Shown here one piece after another: positions 6,186 to 8,256 of a stretch of DNA of 8,256 bases; the first letter of the stretch is position 1; each line of letters opens with the position of its first letter. Below the pieces are notes generated by a model, which was not told the DNA's origin, did no database searches, and saw nothing but the letters and a program-made list of their open reading frames with translations. The DNA is from Chloroflexota bacterium (GTDB lineage: Bacteria; Chloroflexota; Dehalococcoidia; JACQGW01), in contig JACQGW010000426.1 of the NCBI GenBank assembly GCA_016199325.1, positions 1-8,256 of the forward strand. The letters run 5' to 3'. The position numbers and the translations under genes were made by a program.

Positions 6186-7379
6186 TCAGCCAGGTCGCGT
6201 CATTTGCCGGATCGCCTGAAGCGTCAGCCGCGCCAGTCGCGCCAGATACGAGAGTCGCCGGCCGGCGCCACCATAGCGGAGCGCCAGCCACTCGCCTTCG
6301 GGCCAGAGGGCCCGGCCGATCAGCCGGAGCGCCTCTCGCGGCTCGGCGGCTGCCAGGTGGAGGAATCGGGTCGCCTGCGCCGCGCTCGTCGGCGGCAGCA
6401 CCGCCGTCCCGGCCGGGAAGAGCCAACCCAACATGGCGCGCCGGAAGGCACCGGGCACCAGCATCGAGAGGAGGTCGTCGTGTACTGCCAGGCCCGCCAG
6501 CACCGTCGCCCGCCGAAGCGCCAGGAACACGGCAGCCGGCCAGCCGCTCTCCTTTGCCCGCTCGGCGAACAGCTCCCACCGAAACCCGTCCTGGCAGACA
6601 GTCGCCGCGAGATCGACCGCCGGCCAGACGCCGCCGAGGCCGTGGTGCAGGGCCCAGTGCAGGCAGACGTGGACCGCCTGGTCCGCCGGGTCGAGCACGC
6701 CGGCGGCCGTTCGGTCGGGCAGGGGGCGGGCGCGGCGCCGGCAGGATTCCTCGTACGTTCGCCCTTCACGCTGGAGCCAGTCGACGGCGAAGAGCGCGCG
6801 ATGGACGTCGATCCAGCAGCGGCCCGCGGGCGCCTCGCGGACGAAGGCGTACTGGCCGGCATACCTGGCCTCGAACGCCGCCGCGCGCGCCGGATCGCGC
6901 CGGTAGCCGAGCCGGTCCAGCACCGTCTCTATGGCCGTCAGGTCGGCTGCGGCGACGAGGAGGTCGAGGTCGCTCATCGGCCGTTCGGCGGCGGCGAAGA
7001 CGCCGGCGGCGAGCAGCGCCGCGCCCTTCAACAGGACGATCTGGACTCCGGCATCAGCCAGCGCGTCGAGGGCGGCGTCCAGCTCGGCCAGAAAGACGAC
7101 GTTCTCCGCCAGCGTCCGCCGGCGCTCCTGATGCAGCGCCGCCAGGCCGTCGGCCGGCAGTCGCTCCAGCAGCGCGCACCGCTCCAGACGCCCGCACAGC
7201 AGCGCGCCGAGCTCGGCGGCCATCGCCTGCTCGACCAGCAGGCCGGGGTCGCGCGCGACCTCGCTCCGCAGCGTGGCCGCCGCGTCGTCGCCGAACGGCA
7301 CGGCAGCCCACGCGAAAGGCGGGGGGGGCCGGCTGTCAACGGATTCGGGGAGCGAATTGAACGGATTCGGAGCAGCCAT
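6186..7379 (-). CDS. Uncharacterised nucleotidyltransferase family protein (PF14907-type)
   Basis: This 397-aa protein has the fold signature of polymerase-beta-like nucleotidyltransferases in the NTP_transf_5 group. A helical lead (about 30-110) is followed by VLLKGAAL (115-122), then RPMSDLDLLV (133-142) with D137 and D139 as metal-binding pair, RLGYR, and a WIDVH segment with D191 as likely third acid. The rest (195-397) is mostly helical, with a His-rich HVCLHWALHHGL segment. The substrate is unknown in this family. The start is uncertain: the ATG at 7379 lies at the edge of an inverted repeat and lacks a good ribosome binding site. A GTG at 7517 would overlap prmC by 134 bases and has no ribosome binding site either; a GTG at V27 (7301) is also possible. 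It follows the prmC-like gene closely. Domain call firm, function and start not. Confidence 0.75.
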   Translation of the reverse strand: MAAPNPFNSLPESVDSRPPPPFAWAAVPFGDDAAATLRSEVARDPGLLVEQAMAAELGALLCGRLERCALLERLPADGLAALHQERRRTLAENVVFLAELDAALDALADAGVQIVLLKGAALLAAGVFAAAERPMSDLDLLVAAADLTAIETVLDRLGYRRDPARAAAFEARYAGQYAFVREAPAGRCWIDVHRALFAVDWLQREGRTYEESCRRRARPLPDRTAAGVLDPADQAVHVCLHWALHHGLGGVWPAVDLAATVCQDGFRWELFAERAKESGWPAAVFLALRRATVLAGLAVHDDLLSMLVPGAFRRAMLGWLFPAGTAVLPPTSAAQATRFLHLAAAEPREALRLIGRALWPEGEWLALRYGGAGRRLSYLARLARLTLQAIRQMTRPG

Positions 7380-7412
7380 CCGTTCAATCCGTTCCCAGAA
7401 TCCGTTGACAGC
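7332..7412. repeat. Inverted repeat (35-bp arms) on the prmC/nucleotidyltransferase junction
   Basis: Positions 7332-7366 and 7378-7412 are reverse complements with three mismatches and an 11-nt spacer. Arms contain the partly periodic words CAACGGATT, GAACGGATTG, AACGGAT. The right arm encodes the last nine residues and stop of the prmC-like protein; the left arm and loop encode the first 16 residues of the nucleotidyltransferase if it starts at 7379. The hairpin would form in the mRNA over that start codon. Confidence 0.8.
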
Positions 7413-7956
7413 TCGTCTCACAGCGGCGGACGACGACGACCCGCTCATGGCCGGCGAGGTCGCGAACCGTCGAGATCGCAGCGCCGGGGAGGTGTTGGGC
7501 GGCGAGCGTCCCGACACCGTTGGCCTGGCCGGCGCCGACTTCGAGCGCGAGAGCGCCGCCGGGCCGCAGGTGGCCGGGCGCCTGCGCCAGCAGCCGAGCG
7601 ATCAGATCGAGGCCGGTGGGGCCATCGGCGAGCGCCAGCACCGGCTCGTAGGCGCGCACCTCCAGCTGGAGCGCCGGCAGATCGCCGGCCGGAATGTAGG
7701 GAAGATTGGCGACGATCAGGTCGGCAGGCTCCGGCAGCGGAGCGAGCAGGTCGCCCTGGAGCAGCCGGACCCGGTCGGCCACCCCCAGCCGCGCGGCGTT
7801 AGCGGCGGCAACCGCGAGCGCATCGGCAGAGATATCGACTGCGTAGACGACCGCGTGCGGTAACGCCAGCGCCAGACTGACGGCAATGGCCCCGCTGCCC
7901 GTGCCGATGTCGGCGACGACCGGACGCTCCACCGGACCGGCCTGCATGCCGACCAT
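7384..7956 (-). CDS. prmC: PrmC-like release factor glutamine methyltransferase, N-terminally truncated
   Basis: Intact PrmC methylates the Gln of the GGQ motif in class I release factors, using S-adenosylmethionine. This 190-aa frame holds the Rossmann methyltransferase domain: motif I DIGTGSGAIA (16-25), an acidic D41 after beta 2, NLPY (84-87) in place of the classical NPPY, then YEPVLALADGPTGLDL and a C-terminal RVVVVRR. Family members are about 280 residues; the N-terminal helical domain that binds the release factor, and the usual IPRPETE segment, are missing. Upstream sequence switches at 7967 to an inverted-repeat element, and the ATG at 7956 has no ribosome binding site. The tail after RVVVVRR (CETSCQRILGTD) comes largely from another repeat. 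It may be a pseudogene, or the 5' part may lie beyond the window. Other PrmC-like methylases are possible, but the NLPY context supports this call. Confidence 0.7.
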   Translation of the reverse strand: MVGMQAGPVERPVVADIGTGSGAIAVSLALALPHAVVYAVDISADALAVAAANAARLGVADRVRLLQGDLLAPLPEPADLIVANLPYIPAGDLPALQLEVRAYEPVLALADGPTGLDLIARLLAQAPGHLRPGGALALEVGAGQANGVGTLAAQHLPGAAISTVRDLAGHERVVVVRRCETSCQRILGTD

Positions 7957-7966
7957 GATTCGAGAG

Positions 7967-8186
7967 TTCGTAGTAGGCGCTTCAGCGCCCGGCGCCCCGG
8001 GCGCCCGGGAACCGGCCGCTGATGAACGCTGCCGAAACGTCCTGGTGGACCGGGGGCCGGGCGCTGAAGCGCCAACTACGAACCAGGGCGCGGTGCCGGT
8101 TCGTAGTTGGCGCTTTAGCGCCCGGTTCCCCGCTCCAGGTCGTTCCGGATCTTTTCGGCGATTTCCACAAGCGCCTACTACGAACC
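7967..8186. repeat. Four-copy nested inverted repeat (GTAGTAGGCGCTT family)
   Basis: Four copies of one core are present, alternating in orientation: 7967-7992 (+), 8057-8084 (-), 8098-8125 (+) and 8169-8186 (-). The outer pair 7967-7982 and 8169-8184 is perfectly complementary (16 bp, with GTAGTAGG). The inner pair 8061-8084 and 8098-8121 is complementary over 24 bp with one mismatch (with GTAGTTGG). So one palindrome lies inside another. Spacers between copies differ in sequence. It directly precedes the truncated prmC frame and fills most of the gene-free 7957-8256 stretch. No transposase is seen. Confidence 0.85.
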
Positions 8187-8223
8187 GATCAGCCCCACCC
8201 CGGTCGACCTCCCGCTCCGGCTG

Positions 8224-8256
8224 CCCTCCGCCCCCCGCCCCCCGACCCCCAACCCC
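8224..8256 (-). other. G-run tract with G-quadruplex potential at the window edge
   Basis: The minus strand carries runs of 4, 5, 6, 6 and 3 G's separated by one to four bases (8256 to 8224), enough for an intramolecular G-quadruplex. It is non-coding as seen here. It may be part of a repeat continuing beyond the window, or a hard-to-sequence contig edge. Confidence 0.4.

Noticed and set aside
7380..7517. GTG start at 7517 for the nucleotidyltransferase
   Set aside because: It would overlap the prmC frame by 134 bases and encode a Ser/Arg-rich lead derived from the antisense-like reading of prmC and the repeat; no ribosome binding site is present.
6063..7802. Very long open frame on the plus strand (579 codons) across the nucleotidyltransferase and prmC genes, and a 417-codon frame overlapping it
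   Set aside because: Products are low-complexity Arg/Ala/Pro/Gly-rich, as expected for antisense frames of GC-rich genes; the minus strand there carries clear protein motifs.
7967..8186. CRISPR array
   Set aside because: The four copies alternate in orientation, differ in length and spacing, and form palindromes; no cas genes are present.
1..8256. tRNA, rRNA, transposase, integrase or defence genes
   Set aside because: I looked for their sequence hallmarks on both strands and found none.

Overview
The window is GC-rich, and every well-supported gene lies on the minus strand. The gene complement points to Chloroflexota, probably a Thermomicrobia-like or related uncultured lineage. The signs are proline-linked secreted proteins, a GH-A hydrolase behind an LGFP-like N-terminal module, tandem beta-sandwich repeats of the type VPLVKKxWYG...NVG, and a heavy load of short palindromic repeats at gene ends. 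This placement is inference; no rRNA, tRNA or phylogenetic marker gene is complete here.

Reading the minus strand from high to low coordinates: (a) 8256-7957 is a non-coding stretch with a G-run-rich edge and a nested four-copy inverted repeat. (b) 7956-7384 encodes the methyltransferase domain of a PrmC-like release-factor methylase whose N-terminal domain is missing exactly where the repeat begins. (c) 7379-6186 encodes an uncharacterised nucleotidyltransferase (PF14907 type). A 35-bp-arm inverted repeat sits on the prmC/nucleotidyltransferase junction and codes for the last residues of one protein and the first of the other. (d) 6185-5746 holds a near-consensus promoter and a long structured leader with a terminator-like hairpin. 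(e) 5745-3529 encodes a 738-aa secreted protein with four tandem beta-rich repeats. (f) A possible 23-codon ORF (3506-3435) is followed by a 214-aa secreted protein (3433-2789) and a VOC-fold protein (2739-2362). Genes (e) and (f) are closely spaced and could be one transcript. (g) 2361-1930 is intergenic, with a 9-nt-period repeat, a nested hairpin element and a promoter. (h) 1929-136 encodes a secreted GH-A clan glycoside hydrolase, followed directly by a perfect 39-bp inverted repeat at 9-133.

Two functional themes appear. Extracytoplasmic proteins (hydrolase, repeat protein, small secreted protein) fill the left two thirds, and a translation-related remnant (prmC) plus the nucleotidyltransferase fill the right. 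I see no defence system, CRISPR array, transposase, toxin-antitoxin pair or obviously new multi-gene system. The most unusual content is non-coding: at least five short repeat elements, several touching stop or start codons and two apparently reshaping protein ends, and the promoter-leader-terminator arrangement upstream of the 738-aa protein.
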